Assembly (NCBI GenBank): GCA_020026175.1
Contig: JAHHQV010000064.1
Coordinates: forward strand, 1-12,954
Source: Phocaeicola sp.
GTDB lineage: Bacteria > Bacteroidota > Bacteroidia > Bacteroidales > Bacteroidaceae
DNA length: 12,954 nt
Reading direction: 5' to 3'
Below the pieces are notes generated by a model. It did not search any database and was not told where the DNA came from. It was given only the letters and a program-made list of their open reading frames with translations. Shown here in pieces: positions 1 to 6,619 of this stretch (the stretch's first letter is position 1; the number at the start of each line of letters is the position of its first letter). The position numbers and the translations under genes were made by a program.

Positions 1-2
1 CG

Positions 3-34
3 CAAAGGTATGTTTAGGAAACATGCGTGTCAAG
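3..34 (-). promoter_or_regulatory. Leftward Bacteroidetes-type promoter
   Basis: On the minus strand a CTTG (31-34) is followed after 20 nt by TACCTTTG (10-3). This matches the TTTG-N19-21-TAnnTTTG pattern with one mismatch in the -33 element. Transcription would start at or beyond the left edge and leave the window, so the target gene is unseen. Confidence 0.5.
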
Positions 35-197
35 GCGGAAAATAGAATGGTTACCATCATACTAACTGTTCTAAAGTTTTTAATCATAGGTATTTTTGAT
101 ATGAATAAAATAGTTTATTAAGCCAAGTTTTAATTCAAAATCTTTTTAAAAAAGTCTAGTTTATAAGTCTTGTATGTTTAGTTTATACATATTTATC

Positions 198-217
198 AAA
201 GGTAGTCTCATACCTTT
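198..217. repeat. Small inverted repeat AAAGGTA/TACCTTT
   Basis: AAAGGTA (198-204) and TACCTTT (211-217) are perfect inverted copies separated by 6 nt. The pairing extends outward into TTTAT/ATAAA with a single bulged C. The left arm overlaps a minus-strand -7 box (197-204). It could be an operator over that promoter or a chance AT-rich palindrome. Confidence 0.35.
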
Positions 218-230
218 ATAAAAATTAAAT

Positions 231-252
231 ATTTAACTCTTTTGAGTTAAAT
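231..252. repeat. 9-bp stem, TTTT loop
   Basis: ATTTAACTC (231-239) pairs perfectly with GAGTTAAAT (244-252) around a TTTT loop. A run of seven T lies about 10 nt downstream on the plus strand, so it could act as a weak plus-strand terminator. No plus-strand gene upstream needs one. The stem is mostly A-T pairs. Confidence 0.3.
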
Positions 253-281
253 TAAGTAAGTCTTTTTTTAGTTTAGTCGGG

Positions 282-289
282 CAAAGGTA
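282..289 (-). promoter_or_regulatory. Leftward -7 element TACCTTTG
   Basis: CAAAGGTA on the plus strand is an exact minus-strand TAnnTTTG. It shares the 10-mer GCAAAGGTAT with the box at the left edge (2-11). No TTTG is seen at the expected -33 distance, so it is a weaker candidate, perhaps an extra start site for the gene left of the window. Confidence 0.35.
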
Positions 290-487
290 TAAATATTTCT
301 GTTATATATATATGTGTGTGTATTATTTTTTACTTATTTATATATTTTATCTTTAGTAAACTACTATCGTATTGACAAAATAGAACAGTTTATCAATATA
401 AAACAATAATCCGACATTAAAGCACTTAAAAAAGTTTTGTTTTGATATGTTTTACATAGTATTGATTGGGCTTGGTATAATTATACA

Positions 488-531
488 AAAGAGGCAAGGA
501 TATTGTATGATTAAAATATCCTTGCCTCTTT
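488..531 (-). terminator. Intrinsic terminator of the radical SAM gene
   Basis: The arms 488-504 and 515-531 form a perfect 17-bp stem (core GAGGCAAGGATA) with a 10-nt loop. The stem begins 1 nt after the stop codon of the minus-strand gene at 533. On the minus strand it is followed by a T-rich end. The length and G+C of the stem stand out sharply from the surroundings. Confidence 0.85.
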
Positions 532-532
532 G

Positions 533-1312
533 TTAATATGAAGCACTGGCTTCGATTCCTGCTTCTTTCAGAAGATATACAATGCGGTCGAGTTCTTCGT
601 GTGTTGCCTTCTTAAGATATTTCCCCGGAGTCTCCCTATCTATGGTATAAACCATAACTTGGCGAGGAGATATTTCCTTTACTGACTCAAGCCACGGAAG
701 AACATAACCGTCGTGTGTATTATCAACATCCACCCCTTCATCTGTAGTGCCTTTTAGAAACATTGTCTGAATAATTATATTTCCATTAAAAGCTTTCATA
801 CAGTCTATTATACGCTGAAGATTATAGTTACAAACAGGTTTATCAACAGTGTTGATAAAGTCAATATCTACTGTATCAAGCTTCAGTATATTATTGTCTA
901 CCTTATTGAGTGCTGAAAATACATCTGGCTTATGTATAAAGGTAGAATTGCTCAAAACGCTTACCTTTGCCTGTGGACAGAGTTCATTTCTTGTCTCTAT
1001 AGTATCTTCTATTATACCTGCAAAATCAGGGTGGGAAGTAGGCTCTCCATTGCCTGCAAATGTAAGCACATCTGGTACTATACCTTCCGACTTCATTTCT
1101 TCGAGTTTCTTTCTCAATGCAGTTTTTACAGACTCGCGTGTCGGTAATTTCTGCTTAGGACGATGGTCTTTATTGTATCCACATTCGCAATAAACACAAT
1201 CGAAAGTACAAAACTTACCATCATGGGGCAAAAGGTTTATTCCTAAAGATATTCCCAAACGACGGCTATGTATAGGACCGAATATGGGAGATGGATAAAT
1301 TACAGTTGACAT
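533..1312 (-). CDS. Radical SAM protein, COG0731 type
   Basis: A 259-residue iron-sulfur enzyme of the radical SAM superfamily. The signature CX3CX2C is at C35, C39 and C42 and would hold the [4Fe-4S] cluster that cleaves S-adenosylmethionine. A GNGEP motif at about 87-91 corresponds to the SAM-binding GGE motif. The N-terminal FGPIHSRRLGISLG stretch is typical of the COG0731 group, which is related to the TYW1 tRNA-wyosine enzymes; members in bacteria have no settled substrate. I start at ATG 1310-1312. An in-frame ATG 60 nt upstream would add an unrelated Lys-rich leader and lies upstream of a -7 box at 1346-1353. The gene ends directly at a strong terminator. It lies downstream of the helix-hairpin-helix gene on the same strand (143-nt gap) but has its own -7 box. 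The family assignment is firm; the substrate is unknown. Confidence 0.9.
   Translation of the reverse strand: MSTVIYPSPIFGPIHSRRLGISLGINLLPHDGKFCTFDCVYCECGYNKDHRPKQKLPTRESVKTALRKKLEEMKSEGIVPDVLTFAGNGEPTSHPDFAGIIEDTIETRNELCPQAKVSVLSNSTFIHKPDVFSALNKVDNNILKLDTVDIDFINTVDKPVCNYNLQRIIDCMKAFNGNIIIQTMFLKGTTDEGVDVDNTHDGYVLPWLESVKEISPRQVMVYTIDRETPGKYLKKATHEELDRIVYLLKEAGIEASASY
839..859. repeat. 21-bp palindrome of two TTATCAACA sites
   Basis: TTTATCAACA (839-848) and TGTTGATAAA (850-859) are perfect inverted copies around one central base, inside the radical SAM coding region (Phe-Ile-Asn-Thr-Val-Asp-Lys). It is the only place where two of the repeated 9-mers face each other. It looks like a dimeric protein-binding site but may be fortuitous. 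Confidence 0.45.
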
Positions 1313-1345
1313 ATCTGTTATTTTCTTTTTTTTATTGATATAATG

Positions 1346-1353
1346 CAAAAATA
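1346..1353 (-). promoter_or_regulatory. -7 element for the radical SAM gene
   Basis: The minus strand reads TATTTTTG, an exact TAnnTTTG, about 34 nt upstream of the ATG at 1312. No good TTTG is found at the -33 distance. It supports the shorter start of the radical SAM protein, because an upstream in-frame ATG at 1370-1372 would precede the transcript. Confidence 0.5.
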
Positions 1354-1455
1354 CTAATAATAAGTATATCATATATACAGTGCAAAAAAAATGTAGTTTT
1401 TTTTATATGGATTATCATTGAGAATACTAATTATTCAGTGGGACTATGTTGGCTC

Positions 1456-3501
1456 TTACCATTTTAATCTCAACTGAAACTGTAAATCCATCTTGTTATT
1501 ACCCAATATCTCTTCAGTTCCCGAACCTATAATATTACGGTCGGTATAATGCGTCCAACCATATTTTGCCTGAAAGCTAAGGTTTCGGAGAATATCATAT
1601 TGTATTTTTATTCCTGTCCTGAATCCATTACCATAGAACGACAGCATGGAAAAAGAATAAAGCAATCCTGGTTCATAAAGATATATACGTGAATTATAAT
1701 CCTGTGTTGAAAACCATGCCCCACTCAATGAAAACTTCATAGGAAAAGAATTTATTCCTATATAGGCAGTACCCGACAATACAACTCCGTTTGTGGTCCT
1801 TATTTTCCAATACCCTGCATTTGTATAATCTGCTAGAAACTTAAATGAACTTTCATTATTGAAACTATAATTCAACTGATAACGTAGTCTTTGCCTGATG
1901 TATGGCAATACCGATTTTTCACCTTTACTAATATTATAGTTTTGAGACTTGTTTTTATACATGTATTTTATTAACATAGACAGTGAATTACTATGTGAAT
2001 AACCTAGTTGAAAAACTCCCTCAATACCAGAAGTACGCATAGCATCAACACGATACCTCAACCACGGAAAATAAAAGTAATCTATATATGATAAAATTTT
2101 AATCTTAGGTATCATACTAGTTTCAAGACCTATATAAAACCCAACCTCATTCTGAACTCTTGAATTTTCTCTGAAAGAACTTGCATACAGACTCTGATAA
2201 CGCTTGTCATAATATCTGTTGATAAGTGTTATATCTGTATTAACATTCGGTGAATAACACAGTGAATTAATAGTAGAAAAAGCTCCTTGCCTGTCTACTG
2301 CCGTTTCACCCGAAATAAGTAATTTCTTAAAAAATATCTTGTAATAAACTCCGGCATTAAAGAAATCTTTTCCTCTTGGATAATATTTATTATATGGTCG
2401 TAAATCAGGATTCAACATTTTATTGAAAGAGTTATAAACAGCAGTTATACCTACTTCAAATAATTTTCCATTATAATCTAAATTACATCCTATCAGATTA
2501 TTATGTATAGTATTCTTCTTTTCAATATCTTTATAAAGTTTATGGTATCCATCGGTTTTCAACGACTTTATAAACATATTATCAACAAGAGCATCCATCT
2601 GTCTGAACGAATAGAACAATGTGGCATCAAGCCTGCCCGACAGTCTATATCCTATTGATACTCCTTGCAGATAATTGTACTCACCAGTAGATGTATATTT
2701 AGAGATTCCATTACCTGTACGTCTTAAAGCCGAAGACGAAGTATTTTTCCCCATGCTGAACCCCATGTTGATAACCAAACCATATCCAAACGACGCCTTA
2801 TAGTTACCTAAGGCAATGTGTTTAAATCGTCCTAAGTCTGTAATATATACATATGGAGAATAAAAGTCATATCCCTTTCTATTATACATAGCGAAAAACG
2901 GCTCTCCAGAATCCTTTTCGGCAGTAATCCCAAAGTAAATTTGCTTATTATACTCGAATCTGTATCTTATGTTATTATAGAAAGGAGGACCATAATATTT
3001 TTTATTCGGCTTTTCTTCAAGTACTTTTTCAGAATAATCTGCATAACCCGACTTCTGATTCAACGGAATATCAACACGTGTTGTCAACTCCTGTTTATTA
3101 TATTTGAACAAATGTTTCAAACTGAATTTTTCATGCCTGTCGGCAGGACCTATATATATGAAATCTTCAAGAAAAACCCTAGTCTGCCAATCCAACCCCT
3201 CTACTCCGAACAATTCTTTTTTACTGACAAGTGGTGAATACTTTTCAACATATCTCAAAATGTTTGTTATATCAGCATCTGAAAGAAAAGGAAGCTGCTT
3301 TAATTGCTCTTTGGTAATAGTGTTGATATTGAACGGATTTTCAGCCAATTCGGACAATTCTTCATACTGTTCCTGCCATGCCTTAATACTCTCTTCATCT
3401 ACTATATTTTCTTGCCAATCCATCAATACAGACTGGGAATATGAACATGTTATCAACAATAAAAGTATTGATATTATGGATATTAATCTATTTATCAACA
3501 T
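1456..3501 (-). CDS. Secreted helix-hairpin-helix/predicted barrel protein
   Basis: A 681-residue exported protein. Residues 1-22 form a signal peptide (hydrophobic core ISILLLLIT, cut near YSQS). Residues about 55-104 hold a ComEA-like helix-hairpin-helix motif, with NINT at 58-61 and LKQLP at 67-71. The remaining ~550 residues are rich in alternating aromatic and polar residues, Tyr and Asn, and end in ...LRLKW. A terminal aromatic residue is typical of outer-membrane beta-barrels, so this part is probably a barrel. Such HHH-plus-C-terminal-domain proteins are common in Bacteroidales and are annotated only by the HHH domain. DNA binding or uptake is possible but unproven. The ATG at 3499-3501 directly precedes the signal peptide. 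Upstream, 78 nt separate it from the divergent DUF4294 gene; I see no clear -7 box for this gene there. Family is fairly sure, function unknown. Confidence 0.85.
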   Translation of the reverse strand: MLINRLISIISILLLLITCSYSQSVLMDWQENIVDEESIKAWQEQYEELSELAENPFNINTITKEQLKQLPFLSDADITNILRYVEKYSPLVSKKELFGVEGLDWQTRVFLEDFIYIGPADRHEKFSLKHLFKYNKQELTTRVDIPLNQKSGYADYSEKVLEEKPNKKYYGPPFYNNIRYRFEYNKQIYFGITAEKDSGEPFFAMYNRKGYDFYSPYVYITDLGRFKHIALGNYKASFGYGLVINMGFSMGKNTSSSALRRTGNGISKYTSTGEYNYLQGVSIGYRLSGRLDATLFYSFRQMDALVDNMFIKSLKTDGYHKLYKDIEKKNTIHNNLIGCNLDYNGKLFEVGITAVYNSFNKMLNPDLRPYNKYYPRGKDFFNAGVYYKIFFKKLLISGETAVDRQGAFSTINSLCYSPNVNTDITLINRYYDKRYQSLYASSFRENSRVQNEVGFYIGLETSMIPKIKILSYIDYFYFPWLRYRVDAMRTSGIEGVFQLGYSHSNSLSMLIKYMYKNKSQNYNISKGEKSVLPYIRQRLRYQLNYSFNNESSFKFLADYTNAGYWKIRTTNGVVLSGTAYIGINSFPMKFSLSGAWFSTQDYNSRIYLYEPGLLYSFSMLSFYGNGFRTGIKIQYDILRNLSFQAKYGWTHYTDRNIIGSGTEEILGNNKMDLQFQLRLKW

Positions 3502-3566
3502 ATAGTTTATAAGTTTTTCAACAATAAATTAACTAAAACAATAAACCAAATAATCATTATTATCTG

Positions 3567-3574
3567 TATTTTTG
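3567..3574 (+). promoter_or_regulatory. -7 element right at the DUF4294 start
   Basis: TATTTTTG is an exact TAnnTTTG and ends only 5 nt before the ATG at 3580. A start site at the usual distance would fall on or next to the start codon, giving a leaderless or nearly leaderless mRNA. A clear TTTG at -33 is not present, so the call is tentative. Confidence 0.5.
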
Positions 3575-3579
3575 CGAAC

Positions 3580-4173
3580 ATGAAAAAACATATATACATA
3601 TTGATTATACTGTTGTGTATAACAGCGGCAACAAAAGTTTATTCACAAGAAACAAACAAAGGATATATGGTAAAAGTATGTACCTATAATGGAGATACTA
3701 TACCATATATAACTCTAAAGAATGTGTATGTGTACCCGGAAATAAGATTAAAAAACAAAAAACAGGAGAAATATTATTATAAACTGGTAAGGGATGTAAA
3801 AAAAACATTGCCTATAGCAAAGGAAATAAGAAATATTGTAATAGAAACTTATGAGTATCTTGAAACACTTCCTGATGAAAAAAGCAAAAAGGCTCATATA
3901 AAGGCTGTAGAGAAAAGCCTGAAACAACAATACACTCCAAGAATGAAGAAATTAACCTTTTCACAGGGTAAATTGTTGATAAAACTAGTAAACAGAGAAT
4001 GTAACCAATCTTCATTTCAATTGGTAAGAGCCTTTATGGGACCTTTCAAGGCTGGATTCTATCAAACTTTTGCAGCTTTGTTTGGAGCTAGTCTTAAAAA
4101 GGAATATCATCCTGACAATGAAGATAAGATGGTGGAAAGAGTAATAGTACTAGTGGAAAACGGACAGTTATAA
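3580..4173 (+). CDS. Exported DUF4294 protein
   Basis: A 197-residue protein I recognise as the Bacteroidetes family DUF4294. It begins with a signal peptide (MKKHIYILIILLCI, likely cut near VYSQE around residue 23) and has no lipobox Cys, so it should be soluble in the periplasm or secreted. After a strand-rich opening (Gly-Asp-Thr-Ile-Pro, TLKNVYVYP) comes a highly basic, probably helical stretch with KYYYKLVRDVKKTLPIA at about 64-80 and further helices to the end. No catalytic motif is apparent and the family function is unknown. It is divergent from the HHH gene and convergent with the RNA methyltransferase gene, with a long hairpin in between. A TTATCAACA site begins 4 nt after the stop codon. 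Confidence 0.85.
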   Translation: MKKHIYILIILLCITAATKVYSQETNKGYMVKVCTYNGDTIPYITLKNVYVYPEIRLKNKKQEKYYYKLVRDVKKTLPIAKEIRNIVIETYEYLETLPDEKSKKAHIKAVEKSLKQQYTPRMKKLTFSQGKLLIKLVNRECNQSSFQLVRAFMGPFKAGFYQTFAALFGASLKKEYHPDNEDKMVERVIVLVENGQL

Positions 4174-4288
4174 ACAGTTATCAACATCTATTCCAACAGT
4201 GTAAATAACCATATCAATCATTTAATTATCAATACTTTATATATATATAACAATAATTCTACAAGACAACAAATACCATGTTTATAAC

Positions 4289-4345
4289 AATGCAGGTTAT
4301 ATAAATAGAAATATATATAATAATCATACTTATATAACCTGCATT
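4289..4345. terminator. Long hairpin between convergent genes
   Basis: The arms 4289-4304 and 4330-4345 form a perfect 16-bp stem (AATGCAGGTTATATAA and its complement) with a 25-nt A+T loop. Outside it, ACCAT (4276-4280) can pair with ATGGT (4346-4350) across a bulge. No strong T-tract follows on either strand. Placed between the ends of the DUF4294 and RNA methyltransferase genes, it probably acts as a bidirectional transcription end or mRNA-protecting hairpin. Confidence 0.6.
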
Positions 4346-4385
4346 ATGGTGTATTTAATGTTATTCACATACTAACAACATGTTT

Positions 4386-4940
4386 TCAACAATTACTTCT
4401 GAAGGAAATCATCTTGTTGGCAAACTCCCAAAGAACTATACCAGCAGTAACAGATACATTAAGAGAATGTTTTGTTCCGTATTGTGGAATTTCAATACAG
4501 CCGTCGCTTATATTTACAACTTCCTGCTTGACTCCCTTTACTTCATTACCCATTATTATGGCATATTTTTTATCTTTTTCAAGATTTATTTCGCCAAGCA
4601 TAGTACTTCCTTCACACTGCTCTATAGAAAGAACTGTATATCCCTCATTATGAAGTTCTTCTACTGCATCCTCCGTTTTTCCGAAGTATTTCCAATCGAC
4701 AGAATTTTCAGCTCCAAGTGCAGTTTTATGCATCTCTGCATTAGGAGGAGTAGCGGTTATTCCACACAGATATATCTTGTTTACAAGAAAGGCATCTGCA
4801 GTACGGAATACTGCCCCTATATTATGCAGACTTCTTACTTCATCTAACACAACAATAAGAGGAAGTTTGTCGGTTTCTTTAAATTCCTCTACCGTAAGAC
4901 GATTCATTTCAGTGATTTTCAGCTTTCTATGTTCTGACAT
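4386..4940 (-). CDS. TrmH/SpoU-family RNA methyltransferase
   Basis: A 184-residue SPOUT-class enzyme predicted to transfer a methyl group from S-adenosylmethionine to a ribose 2'-OH in tRNA or rRNA. The three family motifs are clear: motif 1 NIGAVFRTADAF near 41-52, motif 2 IIMGNEVKGV near 127-136, and motif 3 IPQYGTKHSLNVSVTAG near 150-166, with the deep trefoil knot expected in the last two. It is a short member: the N-terminal L30e-like RNA-binding domain found in RlmB-type enzymes is absent and only about 25 extra residues precede the SPOUT domain. The exact RNA target cannot be read from sequence. The ATG at 4938-4940 lies about 30 nt downstream of a -7 box on the minus strand. The gene is divergent from nadA and ends towards DUF4294. 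Confidence 0.92.
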   Translation of the reverse strand: MSEHRKLKITEMNRLTVEEFKETDKLPLIVVLDEVRSLHNIGAVFRTADAFLVNKIYLCGITATPPNAEMHKTALGAENSVDWKYFGKTEDAVEELHNEGYTVLSIEQCEGSTMLGEINLEKDKKYAIIMGNEVKGVKQEVVNISDGCIEIPQYGTKHSLNVSVTAGIVLWEFANKMISFRSNC

Positions 4941-4969
4941 AAGTTGATTGTTTTATTTATTATGATGTA

Positions 4970-4977
4970 CAAAGATA
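4970..4977 (-). promoter_or_regulatory. -7 element for the RNA methyltransferase
   Basis: The minus strand reads TATCTTTG, an exact TAnnTTTG, 29 nt upstream of the ATG at 4940, which would give a leader of roughly 20-25 nt. No TTTG is seen at the -33 distance. Confidence 0.5.
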
Positions 4978-5235
4978 GGATATTTGAATGACAATACACT
5001 AGTTTTTATAATAGTACACTGATTTATTATAAAACCTATTGATAACACTGTTGAAAACAGTTGATAATATGTAGAAAAACTGATAATAGATTTTGAAAAA
5101 TAATCCTTGCTTTATTCAACTAAAGCTTTATAAGTATCTCATAACTAAGTATCCAAAAAAGTTAGCATAAAAGTATTACTACTAGTTTGAACATTTTTTT
5201 AATAGGAAATCAATAGTTGATAAGCGGAAAGTTTT

Positions 5236-5243
5236 TAACTTTG
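5236..5243 (+). promoter_or_regulatory. -7 element for nadA
   Basis: TAACTTTG followed by C is an exact TAnnTTTG. The only nearby -33-like word, GTTG at 5216-5219, is spaced 16 nt, which is short. If used, it gives nadA an unusually long leader of about 200 nt. Confidence 0.45.
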
Positions 5244-5449
5244 CATTGTATAAACAAAATGTTAATATAAATGACTAAGTGCTGAATATCAGTATAAAAG
5301 ACTGTTGATGTATTATTAATATAACAAACCAATATATTAATAACTTAAAAAGCAAGTTTAAAGAGTTTTTTTTTCTAACACAATCAACAGGATATTATAA
5401 GCATCATAGTTTTCTTTTAAAAAGAAGAAAAGATATAATATAAATAAAT

Positions 5450-6439
5450 ATGAAAGAAGATTGGTTGAAAAAGGGGTATGTAGATGAACCCGTAGAAAAG
5501 ACTATAGATTTAAAGTCGGAGATAAAGAAATTGTGCAAGGAAAAGAATGCTGTCATTTTGGGACATTTCTACCAGTCGGACGAAATACAGGAAATAGCCG
5601 ACTTTATTGGCGACAGTCTTGCACTTGCGCAGTGGGCTGCCAAGACTGATGCTGATATAATAGTTATGTGTGGTGTACACTTTATGGGCGAAACTGCAAA
5701 AATCCTTTGTCCAGATAAAAAAGTGTTGATTCCCGATTTTAATGCCGGATGCTCACTTGCCGACAGTTGTCCTGCCGACAGATTTTCTGAATTTGTGAAA
5801 CAGCACCCAGACCATACGGTTGTTTCGTATGTTAACACAAGTGCTGCTGTAAAAGCGGTGACAGACGTTGTTGTTACTTCTACTAACGCAAAACAGATAG
5901 TTGAAAGTTTTCCTGCAGACCAGCCTATAATATTCGGACCAGACAAGAACCTGGGAAACTATATAAATTCGATTACAGGCAGAAACATGCTTCTGTGGGA
6001 AGGTGCATGCCATGTACACGAAAAGTTCTCTGTAGAAAAGATTGTGGAGCTTAAAAAGCAATATACTGATGCTGAAGTATTGGTTCATCCAGAATGTAAA
6101 GGTGCGGTGGCAAAACTTGCTGACAAGGTAGGATCTACAGCAGGATTGCTGAATTATGCCAAGCAGTCTGAAAAGAAGAACTTCCTTGTTGCAACTGAAA
6201 GTGGAATATTGTTTGAAATGAAACGCCAGTGTCCTGAAAAGAACTTTATACCAGTTCCACCTGAAGACAGTACATGTGCTTGTAATGAATGTAATTTTAT
6301 GCGACTTAATACTATAGAGAAACTTTATAATACTCTTAAGTATGAATGGCCAGAAGTGGTTGTTGATGATGATATTGCCAAAGATGCTATAAAACCTATA
6401 AAGAAAATGCTGGAAATCTCGGCAAAACTAGGATTGTAA
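5450..6439 (+). CDS. nadA: Quinolinate synthase A
   Basis: A 329-residue cytoplasmic [4Fe-4S] enzyme that condenses iminoaspartate with dihydroxyacetone phosphate to quinolinate in de novo NAD synthesis. The family signature is plain: ILGHFYQ near 36-42, MCGVHFMGE near 73-81, AGCSLADSC near 99-107, VNTSAAVKA near 128-136, FGPDKNLG near 162-169, WEGACHVHEKF near 183-193, HPEC near 213-216. By comparison with other NadA proteins the cluster ligands should be C101, C187 and C281, the last in a Cys-rich CACNEC stretch (276-281). The length fits the family and the ATG at 5450 gives a normal N-terminus. Partner genes nadB (iminoaspartate source) and nadC are not in the window. The leader is long, and a probable terminator lies about 70 nt downstream. 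Confidence 0.97.
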   Translation: MKEDWLKKGYVDEPVEKTIDLKSEIKKLCKEKNAVILGHFYQSDEIQEIADFIGDSLALAQWAAKTDADIIVMCGVHFMGETAKILCPDKKVLIPDFNAGCSLADSCPADRFSEFVKQHPDHTVVSYVNTSAAVKAVTDVVVTSTNAKQIVESFPADQPIIFGPDKNLGNYINSITGRNMLLWEGACHVHEKFSVEKIVELKKQYTDAEVLVHPECKGAVAKLADKVGSTAGLLNYAKQSEKKNFLVATESGILFEMKRQCPEKNFIPVPPEDSTCACNECNFMRLNTIEKLYNTLKYEWPEVVVDDDIAKDAIKPIKKMLEISAKLGL

Positions 6440-6507
6440 TAGATTTAAACAATTAACATAAAATCCTATGTATTGTTAATAAATATACAGAACTTTATTA
6501 TATTCTT

Positions 6508-6535
6508 AAAGCATGTTATAAAATACGCTTTTTTT
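6508..6535 (+). terminator. Probable nadA terminator
   Basis: AAAGC (6508-6512) pairs with GCTTT (6527-6531), with further partial pairing inward, and the stem runs into seven T (6529-6535). The stem is short, so this is a moderate call. Its position 70 nt after the nadA stop and just before a new promoter fits the end of the nadA transcript. Confidence 0.5.
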
Positions 6536-6544
6536 ATCCAAATA

Positions 6545-6575
6545 CTTGCAGATTACCGAAAAGTCCGTACATTTG
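6545..6575 (+). promoter_or_regulatory. Promoter ahead of the terminator/CPBP gene
   Basis: CTTG (6545-6548), a 19-nt spacer and TACATTTG (6568-6575) match the Bacteroidetes consensus with one mismatch. The start site should be near 6580. The next feature downstream is an intrinsic terminator at 6620-6646, so the primary product may be a short RNA of about 65 nt or an attenuated leader of the protease gene. Confidence 0.6.
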
Positions 6576-6619
6576 TAATGTGTTTTTCATAGTATTAGAT
6601 TTTAAGGTTAACAAAGGTT

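Larger units (their letters stand above)
1..532. other. AT-rich intergenic region at left edge
   Basis: No convincing coding sequence is seen on either strand. The stretch is extremely A+T-rich. It holds three leftward-facing CAAAGGTA strings (TACCTTTG on the minus strand) at 3-10, 197-204 and 282-289, each a perfect match to the Bacteroidetes -7 element TAnnTTTG. It also holds small inverted repeats at 198-217 and 231-252, a TA/TG dinucleotide run around 303-322, and at its right end the terminator of the radical SAM gene. The leftward promoters suggest that a minus-strand gene begins just outside the window. What that gene is cannot be seen. Confidence 0.7.
720..4186. repeat. Cluster of ten TTATCAACA 9-mers
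   Basis: Exact TTATCAACA sites occur on the plus strand at 720, 840, 2579, 3450, 3492 and 4178, and on the minus strand at 850, 2217, 2766 and 3974 (left coordinates). I found no exact copy elsewhere in the window. Near matches (TTTTCAACA, AGTTGATAA, TATTGATAA) occur at 3242, 3515, 4383, 5038, 5059 and about 5215. Within genes the sites are read in three codon phases (Val-Asp, Ile-Asn, Leu-Ile), so a single protein motif does not explain them. The word is one base from the DnaA box TTATCCACA. A DnaA-binding role is inference. Confidence 0.5.
4941..5449. other. Divergent regulatory region, methyltransferase/nadA
   Basis: A 509-nt gap without a credible coding sequence. It carries a leftward -7 box for the methyltransferase (4970-4977) and a rightward one for nadA (5236-5243). 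Variants of the repeated TGTTGATAA word lie at 5038-5046, 5049-5057 and 5059-5067, and another near 5215. The second and third overlap a small palindrome, CTGTTGAAAACAG. A T9 run (5366-5374) follows a weak 5-bp hairpin (AACTT/AAGTT). I recognise no riboswitch. Confidence 0.6.

Noticed and set aside
303..322. TA/TG dinucleotide run as a phase-variable repeat
   Set aside because: It is short and imperfect, lies in no gene, and matches no identified promoter spacer.
849..1193. Open frame of 114 codons on the plus strand opposite the radical SAM gene
   Set aside because: It is antisense to a clear enzyme with conserved motifs and has no family resemblance of its own.
1313..1372. N-terminal extension of the radical SAM protein
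   Set aside because: The extra 20 residues look untranslated (Lys and Ile rich, unlike the family) and lie across and upstream of the -7 box at 1346-1353.
3073..3084. Perfect palindrome CAACACGTGTTG inside the HHH gene
   Set aside because: Short, single copy and inside coding sequence; chance is a sufficient explanation.
3104..3505. Plus-strand open frame of 133 codons opposite the HHH gene
   Set aside because: It mirrors the coding strand of a protein with a signal peptide and HHH motif and shows no independent features.
4380..4847. Plus-strand open frame of 155 codons opposite the RNA methyltransferase
   Set aside because: The minus strand encodes all three SPOUT motifs; the plus frame is a shadow.
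5249..5449. A known NAD-sensing riboswitch before nadA
   Set aside because: I see no matching conserved core or convincing stem structure, only A+T-rich sequence with one weak hairpin.
1..5449. Declaring this region the replication origin
   Set aside because: The DnaA-box-like cluster is suggestive, but dnaA, a GC-skew switch and a defined unwinding element are not visible here.
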